The notes: generated by a model from the letters alone, not told the origin. Numbered from the stretch's first letter, positions 21,471 through 31,243 are shown. The stretch: DNA of 64,000 nucleotides from JBELHR01 sp049606855 (GCA_049606855.1 JBMYVY010000006.1:1-64000), one strand, 5' to 3'. Numbers and translations are program-made.

Positions 21471-23014
21471 TATGCTAATTTCTTTAACCAGCTGTGAACT
21501 GACACTTCATCCCTAATGATCTTAGTAAGTTCCGCTATTGGGACGCGTTTCTGTTCCATAGAATCTCTATGCCTAATGGTAACACAATGATCAGCTTTAG
21601 TATCGTGATCGACCGTAATACAGAATGGCGTACCGTTTGCATCCTGTCTTCTATACCTTCTTCCAATAGCATCTTTCTCATCGTAGATTACATTAAAATC
21701 TAATTTTAACTCATCCATAATTTCTCGTGCAACTTCAGGTAATCCATCCTTTTTCACCAATGGTAAAATAGCTGCCTTAGTTGGTGCGAGCACTGCAGGT
21801 AATTTAAGAACAGTTCTCGTTGAACCATCTGCCAATTCTTCTTCTTGCAAAGATTTCGAATAAACAGCCAAGAACATACGGTCTAATCCAATAGAAGTTT
21901 CAACAACATAAGGCGTATAGGACTCCCCAAGTTCCGGATCAAAATATTGTAATTTCTTACCCGAAAACTCCTCATGAGCCTTTAAATCAAAATCAGTACG
22001 GGAATGAATCCCTTCCAATTCCTTAAATCCAAACGGAAATTTAAATTCGATATCCGCTGCTGCATCAGCATAATGTGCCAATTTATCATGATCGTGAAAA
22101 CGATAATTATCTTGACCAAAACCAAGTGATTCATGCCAAGCCATACGTTTGGATTTCCAATTTTCATACCACTCTTTTTGTGTCCCAGGACGCACAAAAA
22201 ATTGCATTTCCATTTGCTCAAATTCACGCATTCTAAAAATAAACTGTCTAGCGACAATCTCATTTCTAAATGCCTTTCCAGTTTGTGCAATTCCAAATGG
22301 AATCTTCATTCTAGAAGATTTTTGAACATTCAAAAAGTTTACAAATATTCCCTGAGCAGTTTCAGGACGTAAATATAAATCCATAGCAGCGTCTGCAGAG
22401 GCACCCAATTTCGTTCCGAACATCAAATTGAATTGCTTTACTTCAGTCCAGTTCTTTGAGCCTGATAATGGATCAGCAATTTCCAATTCAAGGATAAGGT
22501 TTCTCACATCCTCCAAATCATTAGCCTCTAAAGAAGCCCCCATTCGAGACAAAATTTTATTGATTTTTTCTTGATTAGCGAGAACTCTAGGGTTAGTTGC
22601 CAAAAAAGTTTCTTTATCAAAAGAATCACCAAATCGCTTTTCAGCTTTCTTTACTTCCTTTTCAATCTTAGCCTCAAGCTTTGCGCAATAATCCTCTATT
22701 AAAACATCCGCGCGATAACGCTTTTTGGAATCTTTATTATCAATCAACGGGTCATTAAACGCATCTACATGACCTGAAGCCTTCCACGTTGTAGGATGCA
22801 TCAAAATTGCGGCATCTAATCCTACAATATTATCATTCATCTGAACCATGGCTTTCCACCAATAGTCCCTGATATTCTTTTTTAACTCTACTCCATTTTG
22901 AGCGTAATCATAAACTGCACTCAATCCATCATAAATTTCAGAGGACTGAAAAACATATCCATACTCCTTTGCATGGGAGATTACCTTTTTAAATAAATCT
23001 TCTTGTTTTGCCAT
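21470..23014 (-). CDS. glyS: Glycyl-tRNA synthetase, homodimeric class II type
   Basis: 514 residues from ATG 23014 (MAKQEDLFKKVISHAKEYGYVFQSSE in reading). A frame extension up to 23059 exists, but it runs through a terminator hairpin (23034-23059), so 23014 is chosen. The class II core is visible: motif 2 region KAFRNEIVARQFIFRMREFEQ and the motif 3 area ETSIGLDRMF, plus the C-terminal anticodon domain (ILPLVKKDG to the end). This is the single-chain alpha2 enzyme, not the alpha/beta type of E. coli. It charges tRNA-Gly. Confidence 0.97.
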   Translation of the reverse strand: MAKQEDLFKKVISHAKEYGYVFQSSEIYDGLSAVYDYAQNGVELKKNIRDYWWKAMVQMNDNIVGLDAAILMHPTTWKASGHVDAFNDPLIDNKDSKKRYRADVLIEDYCAKLEAKIEKEVKKAEKRFGDSFDKETFLATNPRVLANQEKINKILSRMGASLEANDLEDVRNLILELEIADPLSGSKNWTEVKQFNLMFGTKLGASADAAMDLYLRPETAQGIFVNFLNVQKSSRMKIPFGIAQTGKAFRNEIVARQFIFRMREFEQMEMQFFVRPGTQKEWYENWKSKRMAWHESLGFGQDNYRFHDHDKLAHYADAAADIEFKFPFGFKELEGIHSRTDFDLKAHEEFSGKKLQYFDPELGESYTPYVVETSIGLDRMFLAVYSKSLQEEELADGSTRTVLKLPAVLAPTKAAILPLVKKDGLPEVAREIMDELKLDFNVIYDEKDAIGRRYRRQDANGTPFCITVDHDTKADHCVTIRHRDSMEQKRVPIAELTKIIRDEVSVHSWLKKLA

Positions 23015-23029
23015 AGCTACAAAAATAAA

Positions 23030-23065
23030 AAAAGTGGAAACAGATTCCTCTGTTTCCACTTCATT
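23030..23065 (-). terminator. Terminator between the coiled-coil gene and glyS
   Basis: Perfect 11-base arms GTGGAAACAGA (23034-23044) and TCTGTTTCCAC (23049-23059) with a TTCC loop, with a T-tract on the minus strand (complement of 23020-23033). It ends the gene at 23086-23979 and shows that glyS starts after it. Confidence 0.85.
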
Positions 23066-23085
23066 TTTTTATTATAATTTGAGTT

Positions 23086-23979
23086 TTAGAAAATCCCTAA
23101 AACTGCAGATTTTAATTCAACTTGAGCAGATCCTGCTAAAACACCTTCAAAATACACGTCTACAGTGTAAACTCCTTTTGAAAGCACTCCTTTATCAACA
23201 TTGATCAAAGAAATAGCTTCAACACCTTCGTTTTCAAAATCAACTACCATTTCATCAGTATAAGAAACCTCAGTTCCCTCAACATCGATAGTTCCAGCTG
23301 GTGCAATTACATTACCGCTAGCATCTTTAACTACGAAATACGCAGCTCTTTCTCCTGGCTCAGCAATTAAGTTTTGAGCAACTGAGAAAGAAACTTTCAT
23401 CGCTTCAACTTTCTTGTAACGATTAGTCATCTTTAATTCACCAGTTGATAAAGACTTCACTCCTTCAACAGAAACTGAAGTAACATCTAACATAGATCCT
23501 AAAGCAACTTTTTCAGCAAGACCAGCAGTCATTACCATCAAGGAATCATTCTCAGCAGTCTTAACCGCGATAACCTCAGCAGCAACAACTAAATCAGCAG
23601 TCAACGCTTCATTTACCATTGTCAAAGAATCTACTTTAGCTAAAAGCTCCTTGTTGTCTTCCTTAAGTCTCCAAACGTAATTTTTGTAATACTTCATGTC
23701 TTTTGCATTCTTAGCAGACATTGCAGCGATTTTTTCATTAAGTGACTCTACTTCCGCTTTAGCCGCTTTTAATTCAGCTGTCATAGAAGTGTTTTCACTC
23801 AAAGCTTTTTCATAGCTAGCCGTCATTTTCTTTAGATCAGCTTGAATCGCAGTTTTTTCTTGAGTTAAAGCCTCCGCTGTCGCGTTACCATCTACATATG
23901 CGTAGATACCAACACCTAAAAAGATTGCAGCAGCAACTGCTAATCCTATTACTAGGTTTTTTGAATTGTTATTTTCCAT
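23086..23979 (-). CDS. Membrane-anchored coiled-coil protein of unknown function
   Basis: 297 residues. One N-terminal membrane helix (LVIGLAVAAAIFLGVGIYAYV, about 9-29) is followed by a long heptad region (about 35-155, with many Ala/Glu/Lys) and a C-terminal beta-rich domain (about 160-297). It has no signal peptide cleavage site, so it should be anchored in the inner membrane with the rest in the periplasm. Many Bacteroidota have such proteins without a known role. High Ala content (codon-level) suggests strong expression; alone between two terminators or promoter-bearing gaps. Confidence 0.7.
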   Translation of the reverse strand: MENNNSKNLVIGLAVAAAIFLGVGIYAYVDGNATAEALTQEKTAIQADLKKMTASYEKALSENTSMTAELKAAKAEVESLNEKIAAMSAKNAKDMKYYKNYVWRLKEDNKELLAKVDSLTMVNEALTADLVVAAEVIAVKTAENDSLMVMTAGLAEKVALGSMLDVTSVSVEGVKSLSTGELKMTNRYKKVEAMKVSFSVAQNLIAEPGERAAYFVVKDASGNVIAPAGTIDVEGTEVSYTDEMVVDFENEGVEAISLINVDKGVLSKGVYTVDVYFEGVLAGSAQVELKSAVLGIF

Positions 23980-24109
23980 TTTTCTTAAATAGTTTTCTAC
24001 CTGCGAATATACAAAGTATAATGAAAGAGCCTAAATTTTGCGCAATAATTCAAGCTATTTAAACAATATATTTAAATATCCTCATGTTTGTTATTAAAAA
24101 ATTACTGTG

Positions 24110-24775
24110 ATGACAAAAATAATACAATCATTGTGCCAATTTTTAAATCCAAAGACCTGTTTACATTGTAAATCCTTAATTTCAAACACTTTAAACGAAC
24201 TTTGCCTGAAGTGTGAGCTAAACCTTTGTGCATATCCTACTCATCACCCCAAAATTCATTTTACTGATAATCAAACACTTAATATATATGTTCTTTTTTT
24301 CTACCAAAAACACAGTCCTATTCAAACGTTAATAAAAACCATGAAATACAGAAGTCAAAATATTTTGGGTAATTATTTATTTTTTAAAGCTTTGGCCCTT
24401 CTTCCCTATTTCAAGGACATAGATTTTGTAATTCCTGTCCCACTTTTCAGAGGAAAAGAACTTAAAAGAGGCGGTAATCAACTTGATGAATTTGGCAAAA
24501 ATCTAGCGCAATTCTATCATGCTCATTACAACAAGGGCATCTTAATCAAAGACAAAAACACAAAAAGTCATTCAGAAAAAAACAAATTCCAAAGAGACCA
24601 ATTGAACAATTATTATTTTAAACTTTCCAAACCTGAATTATTAAAAGATAAATGTATACTACTTATCGATGACTTAATAACGACAGGTAACACCATTCAG
24701 GCCGCAACTCAAGTCCTATTTGAAGCTTCTTGTAAAAAAATTCATATTATGTGCATCGCCTCAGGAATAGATTAA
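24110..24775 (+). CDS. ComF-family phosphoribosyltransferase-like protein
   Basis: 221 residues from ATG 24110 (the GTG at 24107 is less likely). The N-terminus has a zinc-finger-like CLHCK ... CLKCELN segment, and the C-terminus has the type I phosphoribosyltransferase loop CILLIDDLITTGNTI with the ComF motifs RGGNQ and NTKSHSEK. ComF proteins take part in natural DNA uptake in some bacteria, but most Bacteroidota members have no proven substrate. It lies 23 bases before a lipoprotein gene and may be co-transcribed with it. Confidence 0.88.
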   Translation: MTKIIQSLCQFLNPKTCLHCKSLISNTLNELCLKCELNLCAYPTHHPKIHFTDNQTLNIYVLFFYQKHSPIQTLIKTMKYRSQNILGNYLFFKALALLPYFKDIDFVIPVPLFRGKELKRGGNQLDEFGKNLAQFYHAHYNKGILIKDKNTKSHSEKNKFQRDQLNNYYFKLSKPELLKDKCILLIDDLITTGNTIQAATQVLFEASCKKIHIMCIASGID

Positions 24776-24798
24776 TCAGATTGTCTTATTTTTGAACT

Positions 24799-26397
24799 AT
24801 GAGAATCACATTCCTAGTTGTATTATCCGTTATTTTAAGTCTTACTTCCTGTGCAAAAAAAGGAACACTGACCGGTGGGCCAAAAGATGAGGATCCCCCA
24901 GTTTTTGTCTCTGCAAGTCCAGAGTATATGACTACCAATTTCGATGCTAAAAAAATTAAAATTTCATTTAATGAATTCATTAAATTGGATAAAGTAAATA
25001 CGCAGCTTGTTGTTTCTCCTCCCTTAGAATACAGTCCGGAAATTAGTCCAGCCGGATCAGCAAGTAAATTTATAGGTATTAAGATTCAAGACACATTAAA
25101 AGAAAACACCACGTACAGTTTTAATTTTGGAAATAGTGTAGTAGACAATGCAGAAGGAAATGTTTACGGTAATTTCAAGTATGTATTTTCTACTGGTGAC
25201 TATATTGACTCACTAGAAGTTTCAGGTTCGGTAAAATACGCAAACTCTGCAGACCCAGCGAATGAAGTCAGTATTTTACTATACCCCTTAGATTCCACCT
25301 TTCAAGACTCTACCATTTATAAGTCAAAGGGCTACTATGTTGGAAATACTTTAGACACCACGCTATACAACTTAACAAACCTAAAGGCAGGAACTTACAA
25401 AATGATTGCTCTAAAAGACCAAAGCAGCAATTATATTTATGACCCCAAGGAAGACCAAATTGGGTTTTTAGAATCAGCTATTGAGCTTCCAAAGGATACT
25501 GCTAATTATGAGCTGATCTTATTTAAAGAAATCTTACCTTTTCGATTAATCAAACCAAAAGAGATTAATAAGGGTCATATTGTCATCCCATTTGAAGGAG
25601 AGCTGCCAAACGATTTAAAGATTAAACCTCTTGGAGATTATACTGATTTGAAATATACCTTATTGAAAGATGCCACAAAAGACAGCCTGAACCTTTGGTA
25701 TCCTAAGGACCTTAAAGATTCTCTTATACTGAAGGTGAGTTACTTCAATGAAATAGACACCTTTACCACCTTATTCAGGACAAATAAATACGATTCACTA
25801 TCCCTAAAAAACCTCAATAAAGGTTATATAAATTTTAAGGAAAAATTTACTTTAGAGTCGAATCAACCGATTGAAAAAATTGACTTGGAAAAAATCAGTC
25901 TAATGTACCCCGATTCTACCTTTAAAAGCCCAGAAATACTCTACGACAGCATAAGAATGCAAATAAATTTTGGAATTGATTTACAGGAGTCGTCGAAATA
26001 TGAATTAGAAATTCTACCGGGTGCAATTCAGTCTATTTTTGAGACTAATCTGGACACTTTACAATACAATATCCGAACAAAAAAAATTGAGGATTACGGG
26101 GAGATAAGCCTGAACTTTAATTCTCAAGAAAATCAATCCATTATTGTTGAACTCTTAACCGAAAAAGAGGATCTTGTATCTTCCTTCAAGGGAACAAGCG
26201 ACGATACTGTAAAATTCGACCTGTTAACCCCCAAAAACTATCTTATAAGGGTGATTCTAGATGAGAATAAAAATGGAAAATGGGATACTGGAAATTATTT
26301 AAATAATCTGCAACCAGAGAAAATAATTTACTTCCCTCGTGTAATCAATATAAGGGCAAATTTTTTTGAGAATGAAACCTTAGAATTGATTCCGTAA
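24799..26397 (+). CDS. Ig-like (Big_5) domain lipoprotein
   Basis: 532 residues. Lipobox LTSC after a short hydrophobic signal (residues 1-18) predicts lipid attachment. An N-terminal Ig-like Big_5 domain (about 35-130: KISFNEFIKLDKVNTQLVVSPP, ending with GNFKYVFSTG) is followed by further beta-sandwich repeats and, at the end, an EF-hand-like DENKNGKWDTGN turn. Such lipoproteins are standard in Flavobacteriales, placed near ComF, and likely sit in the outer membrane facing the periplasm or surface. No enzymatic motif is visible. Confidence 0.82.
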   Translation: MRITFLVVLSVILSLTSCAKKGTLTGGPKDEDPPVFVSASPEYMTTNFDAKKIKISFNEFIKLDKVNTQLVVSPPLEYSPEISPAGSASKFIGIKIQDTLKENTTYSFNFGNSVVDNAEGNVYGNFKYVFSTGDYIDSLEVSGSVKYANSADPANEVSILLYPLDSTFQDSTIYKSKGYYVGNTLDTTLYNLTNLKAGTYKMIALKDQSSNYIYDPKEDQIGFLESAIELPKDTANYELILFKEILPFRLIKPKEINKGHIVIPFEGELPNDLKIKPLGDYTDLKYTLLKDATKDSLNLWYPKDLKDSLILKVSYFNEIDTFTTLFRTNKYDSLSLKNLNKGYINFKEKFTLESNQPIEKIDLEKISLMYPDSTFKSPEILYDSIRMQINFGIDLQESSKYELEILPGAIQSIFETNLDTLQYNIRTKKIEDYGEISLNFNSQENQSIIVELLTEKEDLVSSFKGTSDDTVKFDLLTPKNYLIRVILDENKNGKWDTGNYLNNLQPEKIIYFPRVINIRANFFENETLELIP

Positions 26398-26442
26398 TTT
26401 TTTATATCTTTAGCCCTTGAACCATAACCCTATACCCCTATT

Positions 26443-27435
26443 TTGAAAAAACTACTAGCCGCCATAGTATTATTTTCATCCCTTGCAGTAAATGGCCAAT
26501 ACATAAGTGATATTGGTTTCTCAGCAGGTATGAGCAATCTACAAACTGACTTCGGAACTTCAGAGACCATCAATAGCTCAATTGCTAATTTTGGTTCTTA
26601 TATTTCTTTGGATTATAAATACAATTTATTTGAAACTGTTGGAAACCTAAATGACCCTATGTACAAGTATTTTTGGGGGCATATGGTTTTAAAAGCGAAT
26701 GTATCTTATTCGTATGTAAAACTAGAATACGAACATTTAGATGATGGTGACCCTATTTTTACTGGAGAATTACCTGGGACTGAATTACTTTCTGGTTATA
26801 GCGATGTCGTTACTGCAGGAGCCGCTTTTGAATATCACTTTTTAAATCTTATGAGATTCTACGCACGTAGATCATCAATAAAGTTCTCTCCCTATATAGG
26901 TTTTGGGTTGTCTTATGCTGGTGCAAGTATCAATACGAATTCCAAATCAAATTATGAAGGGTATTATGGGAATTATGACCCAAATATAATTGTAGATGGA
27001 GAAATTACAGATAATGAAATCCCGTTGACCTATGAGAACGGGACCTATAATATTATCACTCAAGAAGGAGATCTCTATCCTATAAGATATGGGGTGAATC
27101 CCATTGCCGAGAATAATTTAAGTAATTTTTCGAATGTACTTTATCAATTATATCCTGATTCGGATGTACCGAATATGAGTGATGAAGAAAAAGCATACCG
27201 GGCACAGTTATTTCGATATTCAGGAATGAATAGACCGAACTGGGTAAATACAGTTGGATTCAACTTTAATGGAGGTATTAGAACGACCTTGACTAATCGT
27301 CTAGACTTAAATTTCGAAGGGTCTTTACTTCTGTTTTTAAGTGATGATATAGATGGTTTAAATATGCCCTGGTCACAAAATCAAGCTAAAGAAAGCATGG
27401 TGAATATTACTGCTGGGATTTACTATAAGCTTTAG
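26443..27435 (+). CDS. Outer membrane beta-barrel-like protein (THC0290_0291-like)
   Basis: 330 residues read from a TTG codon at 26443; no upstream in-frame ATG fits. A signal peptide (MKKLLAAIVLFSSLAVNGQ) leads to YISDIGFSAGMSNLQTDFG, typical of THC0290_0291 family outer membrane proteins of flavobacteria. The region has alternating strand pattern (SIANFGSYISLDYKYNLFE) and ends in an aromatic residue-rich strand (NITAGIYYKL) as in barrels. It may be linked to surface or gliding functions in the family, but this is not shown here. Its 3' end overlaps the convergent DinB gene by 4 bases. Confidence 0.75.
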   Translation: MKKLLAAIVLFSSLAVNGQYISDIGFSAGMSNLQTDFGTSETINSSIANFGSYISLDYKYNLFETVGNLNDPMYKYFWGHMVLKANVSYSYVKLEYEHLDDGDPIFTGELPGTELLSGYSDVVTAGAAFEYHFLNLMRFYARRSSIKFSPYIGFGLSYAGASINTNSKSNYEGYYGNYDPNIIVDGEITDNEIPLTYENGTYNIITQEGDLYPIRYGVNPIAENNLSNFSNVLYQLYPDSDVPNMSDEEKAYRAQLFRYSGMNRPNWVNTVGFNFNGGIRTTLTNRLDLNFEGSLLLFLSDDIDGLNMPWSQNQAKESMVNITAGIYYKL

Positions 27436-27887
27436 ACCATTTTTCTTTGGGCCAAAACAGTTCCCAGATGAATACCTTCATGGTAGTTATTGAACTTAAT
27501 GGCATCTTCAATTGAATTTAAACTCACCCCTACACTAGTCGTATAGGCTTCATAAGTTTTAAACTTATTTTGAAAAAAGTCAACACAAGTCTGTTCTGCA
27601 AAAGACAGTAATGATTCTCTAATATAGGTGTACGTTTCTAGATCAATATTGAATTCCGTTTTACTTCCTTTTTTAAATTGATCCACGAATTCTTGGTTCA
27701 AGCTGGTTTTTAGACCTGACTTAATATAGCAAAGTAATTGTTGAGTTACTAATAAGTGAGCTAAATTCCATGCAATATTGTTGCGGTGCCCCTCTGGTAA
27801 TGTGTTGACTTGATCTAAAGTTAAATTTTCCGTAACCTTCAAAAGAAGGGTTCGCGATTTAATCAAAATTTCTAGTTCTTTTTCCAT
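27432..27887 (-). CDS. DinB-family protein
   Basis: 151 residues. The four-helix bundle DinB/YfiT metal-binding pattern is seen: His in IAWNLAHLLVT (about 47), then FNNYHEGIHLG (His about 138 and 142) near the C-terminus. Many members bind a metal and act as thiol-dependent transferases; the substrate is unknown. A CAAAGTTA sequence (27905-27912, minus strand TAACTTTG) fits the -7 box 15 to 25 bases before the start. It is convergent with the barrel gene and divergent from the ArsC-like gene. Confidence 0.8.
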   Translation of the reverse strand: MEKELEILIKSRTLLLKVTENLTLDQVNTLPEGHRNNIAWNLAHLLVTQQLLCYIKSGLKTSLNQEFVDQFKKGSKTEFNIDLETYTYIRESLLSFAEQTCVDFFQNKFKTYEAYTTSVGVSLNSIEDAIKFNNYHEGIHLGTVLAQRKMV

Positions 27888-27925
27888 AAGTTAAATATCT
27901 TGGCCAAAGTTAATACTATTTTAAT

Positions 27926-28270
27926 ATGAAAAAGGTTTTCTATTTAAAGACTTGTGATACGTGCAAAAGGATAATGTCCGAATTTGATTTAACTGGTTTT
28001 GATCTTAGAGAAATTAAATCTAATCCAATAAGTGTAGAGGAATTAGAGCAGCTCAGAACATTTACTTCATCCTATGAAGATTTACTTAATAAACGATCAC
28101 AAAAATACAAGCTCATTAAAAATAAAAACTTAAGCGAGGAGGAACTAAAGCAGGAAATTCTTCAAGAATATACGTATCTCAAAAGACCTATATTTCAGTT
28201 CACGGAAAGGGTATTTATCGGGAATTCAAAAAAGGGAATTGCTGAGCTTAAGTCCTTTTTAGGAAACTAA
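27926..28270 (+). CDS. ArsC/Spx-like thioredoxin-fold protein
   Basis: 114 residues, the usual length for the family. The N-terminus KKVFYLKTCDTCKRIM carries the active CxxC (about 10-13), and the end LKRPIFQFTERVFIGNS matches the R-x-P motif of ArsC/YffB/Spx proteins. It could be an arsenate reductase-like enzyme or a Spx/YffB-type protein; no arsenic genes are nearby, so arsenate reduction is not favoured. Its end overlaps the convergent gene by 4 bases. Confidence 0.85.
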   Translation: MKKVFYLKTCDTCKRIMSEFDLTGFDLREIKSNPISVEELEQLRTFTSSYEDLLNKRSQKYKLIKNKNLSEEELKQEILQEYTYLKRPIFQFTERVFIGNSKKGIAELKSFLGN

Positions 28271-28953
28271 GAAAATTTTCTGTCGATTAAATCAAACAAC
28301 CGAAGCTCTAATTCTTCTTGACTGGACCAGTCATAGTCAGGTTTTACATTTGATTTAATAAATTGATGTGCCTCTTTTTTAGTTTGGAAGGAATTTAGTT
28401 GAGAGATGACACGATTGAAATCTTCTTGACTGCCCTTAAATAAATTTTTTACAAAGGCAATTCTGTCATTTAAACCAATTTGTAGTTGTTTTTGAAATAG
28501 AACGTCATTCAATGATTTCTGACCGTTTTCATTGGTCGTTGAAAATAAATCCACAACAGGCTCTTCTTCAACGAGCTGCTCAACTTCTGTTTCAGTCTCT
28601 TCCAGTTTAACCGGCTCAGAAAAATCTTCGAAATCATAGGACAAACCCAAATCAACAGTTTCTACAGATTCTGAGGAATCTAAATTCTGAATAGGTTCAG
28701 GAATTTCCTTTTCCTTCTCAATTTTCGACTCTTGAGGCTCAACAAGCTTATCGTAATCATACTCTTGATTCAGTTCCTCAATTGATTCAGTCGTTGTTGG
28801 TAATTGTTCGTAACGCTCTATTAAGGAGAGTAAACTTAAACGTTCATACAATTCACGAGTTTTATCAAGAAGGGCAGGGAGCTCATCTCTATCCTTCATT
28901 TGCAAAATACTGTGTGCCAAACTGATTAACTCAGACTCTAATTTTTTGTGCAT
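28267..28953 (-). CDS. Acidic protein of unknown function conserved in flavobacteria
   Basis: 228 residues, acidic, no membrane segment. N-terminal helical portion (LAHSILQMKDRDELPALLDK), a Glu-rich low-complexity middle (about 75-140), and a more conserved C-terminal domain (LNDVLFQKQLQIGLNDRIAFVKNLFKGSQEDFNRVISQLN) which is typical of a Bacteroidota family without a known function. It is convergent with the ArsC-like gene and divergent from tdk, with 87 bases between starts. Confidence 0.7.
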   Translation of the reverse strand: MHKKLESELISLAHSILQMKDRDELPALLDKTRELYERLSLLSLIERYEQLPTTTESIEELNQEYDYDKLVEPQESKIEKEKEIPEPIQNLDSSESVETVDLGLSYDFEDFSEPVKLEETETEVEQLVEEEPVVDLFSTTNENGQKSLNDVLFQKQLQIGLNDRIAFVKNLFKGSQEDFNRVISQLNSFQTKKEAHQFIKSNVKPDYDWSSQEELELRLFDLIDRKFS

Positions 28954-28993
28954 AACTTTAAGGGGTTTACCAACTTTTAACGCCTATTTTTAA

Positions 28994-29002
28994 TAAATTT
29001 GC
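28994..29002 (+). promoter_or_regulatory. Promoter -7 box of the tdk-alr operon
   Basis: TAAATTTGC (28994-29002) matches the TAnnTTTG consensus and lies 38 bases before the tdk ATG. Confidence 0.55.
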
Positions 29003-29039
29003 TTGTTCAAAAGAACGTTACAAGAACCTAAATTACAAA

Positions 29040-29654
29040 ATGTTTCTCGAAAATACCGTAAATCACGCAGAACAATTTGGATGGATAGAAGTCATCTGTG
29101 GATCCATGTTTTCAGGTAAAACTGAAGAACTTATTCGACGCCTAAAACGCGCTCAATTCGCAAAGCAAAAGGTTGAAATTTTTAAACCTGCTGTGGACGA
29201 TCGATACGATCAAGAAATGGTGGTTTCGCATGATGCAAATGAAATCAGATCAACCCCACTTCCAGCAGCGGCAAATATCCGCTTAATGGCTAATGATGTG
29301 GATGTTGTAGGTATTGACGAAGCACAATTTTTTGATGATGAAATCGTCGCGGTTTGTAATGACCTTGCCAATCGTGGGGTCCGCGTAATTGTGGCTGGTT
29401 TAGATATGGACTTTAAAGGCAATCCCTTTGGACCTATGCCCGCTTTGATGGCTACTGCTGAGTACGTAACAAAGGTTCATGCTGTATGTACTCATACTGG
29501 AAATTTGGCTCATTTTAGTCATAGAAAAGTGCAAAATGACGATATCGTTATGCTTGGGGAGGTTCAAGAATATGAACCTTTAAGCCGAGCTGCCTACTAC
29601 AGAGCAATGCACGAGAAGAAAACGGAGGAAGATAAGCAGCATGGAGAGGCTTAA
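29040..29654 (+). CDS. tdk: Thymidine kinase
   Basis: 204 residues. The P-loop GSMFSGKTEELIRR (about 21-35), the FGMD-like loop GNPFGPMP and the lasso region VHAVCTHTGNLAHFSHR with the zinc site area are present; one of the usual cysteines of the CxxC pair is replaced (CTHTG), a form common in flavobacteria. Tdk phosphorylates thymidine in nucleotide salvage. The gene end overlaps the alanine racemase start by 14 bases, so the two are coupled. Confidence 0.95.
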   Translation: MFLENTVNHAEQFGWIEVICGSMFSGKTEELIRRLKRAQFAKQKVEIFKPAVDDRYDQEMVVSHDANEIRSTPLPAAANIRLMANDVDVVGIDEAQFFDDEIVAVCNDLANRGVRVIVAGLDMDFKGNPFGPMPALMATAEYVTKVHAVCTHTGNLAHFSHRKVQNDDIVMLGEVQEYEPLSRAAYYRAMHEKKTEEDKQHGEA

Positions 29655-30711
29655 CCACATTACTTGTTTAGAAATTAATTCAGGAGATTTAATAAATAAT
29701 CTAAATTTTTTTCAATCAAAACTAAAGCCTAAGGTCAAAAGTATGCTTGTCGTAAAGGCATCAGCATATGGAAGTTCAATGGAGCTCGTTGCGAAAATCC
29801 TTGAGGATAAGGCTTCCTATTTTGCAGTTGCCTATTTGGATGAGGGAATTAGACTTCGAAACGCTGGAATTAAAAAACCTATTTTAGTTTTACACCCACA
29901 ATACGCTAATTTAACGGCATTCTCAAATTACGATTTAGAAGTCACAGCTTATAATTTCAGAATACTTGAGCGCGCCCAAAAACTGGGATTAAAAATTCAT
30001 ATTAAACTAAACACTGGATTGAACCGTCTTGGGTTTGATATCGAACAAATCGAGGAATTGGCCCCAAAACTCACAGAAATAAAATCTGTTTTTTCTCATT
30101 TAGCTGCTAGCGAAGACCCAAAAGAAAAAGCTTTTACCCTAATGCAAATTCAAATCTTTGAGAAAGCTGCAGATCGTTTAAAAGAACTGACACAATTAAG
30201 CTTTTTCAGGCACATGTCAAATACCTCTGCGATCTTGAATTACCCTGAAGCTCAATTTGACATGGTTAGAATGGGACTTGGCTTACACGGGTTCTCAAAT
30301 GATTCCACTATAAATAGAAACTTAAAAATGTCCTGGACCTTAAAAAGTCAAATAAGTCAAATTCGTACCGTTAAAAAAGGTGCTCCTATAGGATATAATT
30401 TGGCCGAGCGCGCTGAAATGGATTTGAGAATTGGCATCATTCCAGTAGGTCATGCCGATGGTTTTTCAAGACAGCTTGGCAATGGGAAAGGCTGGGTACT
30501 AATTAATGGTCAGAAAGCTTATACTAAAGGAAATATTTGCATGGATATGATTTTGGTTGACCTTTCAGGCATTGAAGCTCAGGAGGGCAGTACTGTTATC
30601 ATTTATGAAAACCAAGAAACAGTCAATCATTTTGCGAAAATTTGTAATACAATCCCTTATGAACTTCTTACAGCTATAGGCAGTAGAATAAATCGTTCGC
30701 TTATTTCTTAG
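29641..30711 (+). CDS. alr: Alanine racemase
   Basis: 356 residues with the PLP-binding lysine in MLVVKASAYGSSM (Lys about 37), the MVRMGLGLHGFSND segment, and the catalytic tyrosine in GYNLAERA and IPVGHADGF regions. It makes D-alanine for peptidoglycan. Length is normal (about 360). It overlaps tdk and ends 11 bases into the convergent MOSC gene's 3' end. A free-standing form without the MurF fusion that some Bacteroidota have. Confidence 0.95.
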   Translation: MERLNHITCLEINSGDLINNLNFFQSKLKPKVKSMLVVKASAYGSSMELVAKILEDKASYFAVAYLDEGIRLRNAGIKKPILVLHPQYANLTAFSNYDLEVTAYNFRILERAQKLGLKIHIKLNTGLNRLGFDIEQIEELAPKLTEIKSVFSHLAASEDPKEKAFTLMQIQIFEKAADRLKELTQLSFFRHMSNTSAILNYPEAQFDMVRMGLGLHGFSNDSTINRNLKMSWTLKSQISQIRTVKKGAPIGYNLAERAEMDLRIGIIPVGHADGFSRQLGNGKGWVLINGQKAYTKGNICMDMILVDLSGIEAQEGSTVIIYENQETVNHFAKICNTIPYELLTAIGSRINRSLIS

Positions 30712-31243
30712 CCTCAAATTGAGCCGCAATAGAAGGGTTTTGTTCACATGTTTTTATTAACACAAATTCATCTCCGGGTCTAACTCTTCCTCTTTTTATA
30801 ATTTTGAAATAACTACCAGGATGAGTCGAGTTCCAAAATTCCTTTACTACTTTCATGTCACCAAATCGAGCTCCTAGTGTAGAACAGGGTTGCCTTGGGA
30901 TAGTCACTTCGACTATTGCCTCTCCAAGTTGGTATTGATTTCCTTGAAACAACTGGCTTTCATCCATTTGGTCTACTGTTAGATTTTCACCAAACATACC
31001 ATGATGCCAATCCAAATCAGGAAACATTTCTCGATAGTGAGGATATTGATCTAAACCAAATGCATAAACCGCCTGGTCAACTCCACCGTGATGTTTTCGA
31101 TCAATTACTTGATCACCATCTACATCTTCAAAATCTAAGTCAATTCCATCGTTTATAGGTTTTTTAATAATTCCTGTGTGAAATTCTTTCCCTTTGTAAA
31201 CAAGAGTTTGCTTACGCCCAATATTTGTAGATACTATTTTCAT
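30701..31243 (-). CDS. MOSC-domain protein (YiiM-like)
   Basis: 180 residues. MOSC core with GVDQAVYAFG, HGMFGENLTVD and the conserved cysteine in PRQPCSTLGARFG, which receives or passes sulfur in molybdenum cofactor sulfurase-type proteins. YiiM-like members help detoxify N-hydroxylated compounds with a molybdenum cofactor, but this is not shown here. It overlaps the upstream GH3-like gene by 4 bases and converges on alr. Confidence 0.9.
   Translation of the reverse strand: MKIVSTNIGRKQTLVYKGKEFHTGIIKKPINDGIDLDFEDVDGDQVIDRKHHGGVDQAVYAFGLDQYPHYREMFPDLDWHHGMFGENLTVDQMDESQLFQGNQYQLGEAIVEVTIPRQPCSTLGARFGDMKVVKEFWNSTHPGSYFKIIKRGRVRPGDEFVLIKTCEQNPSIAAQFEAKK

Noticed and set aside
23015..23059. 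Longer glyS N-terminus (METEESVSTFF)
   Set aside because: These codons are the hairpin and T-tract of the upstream gene's terminator.
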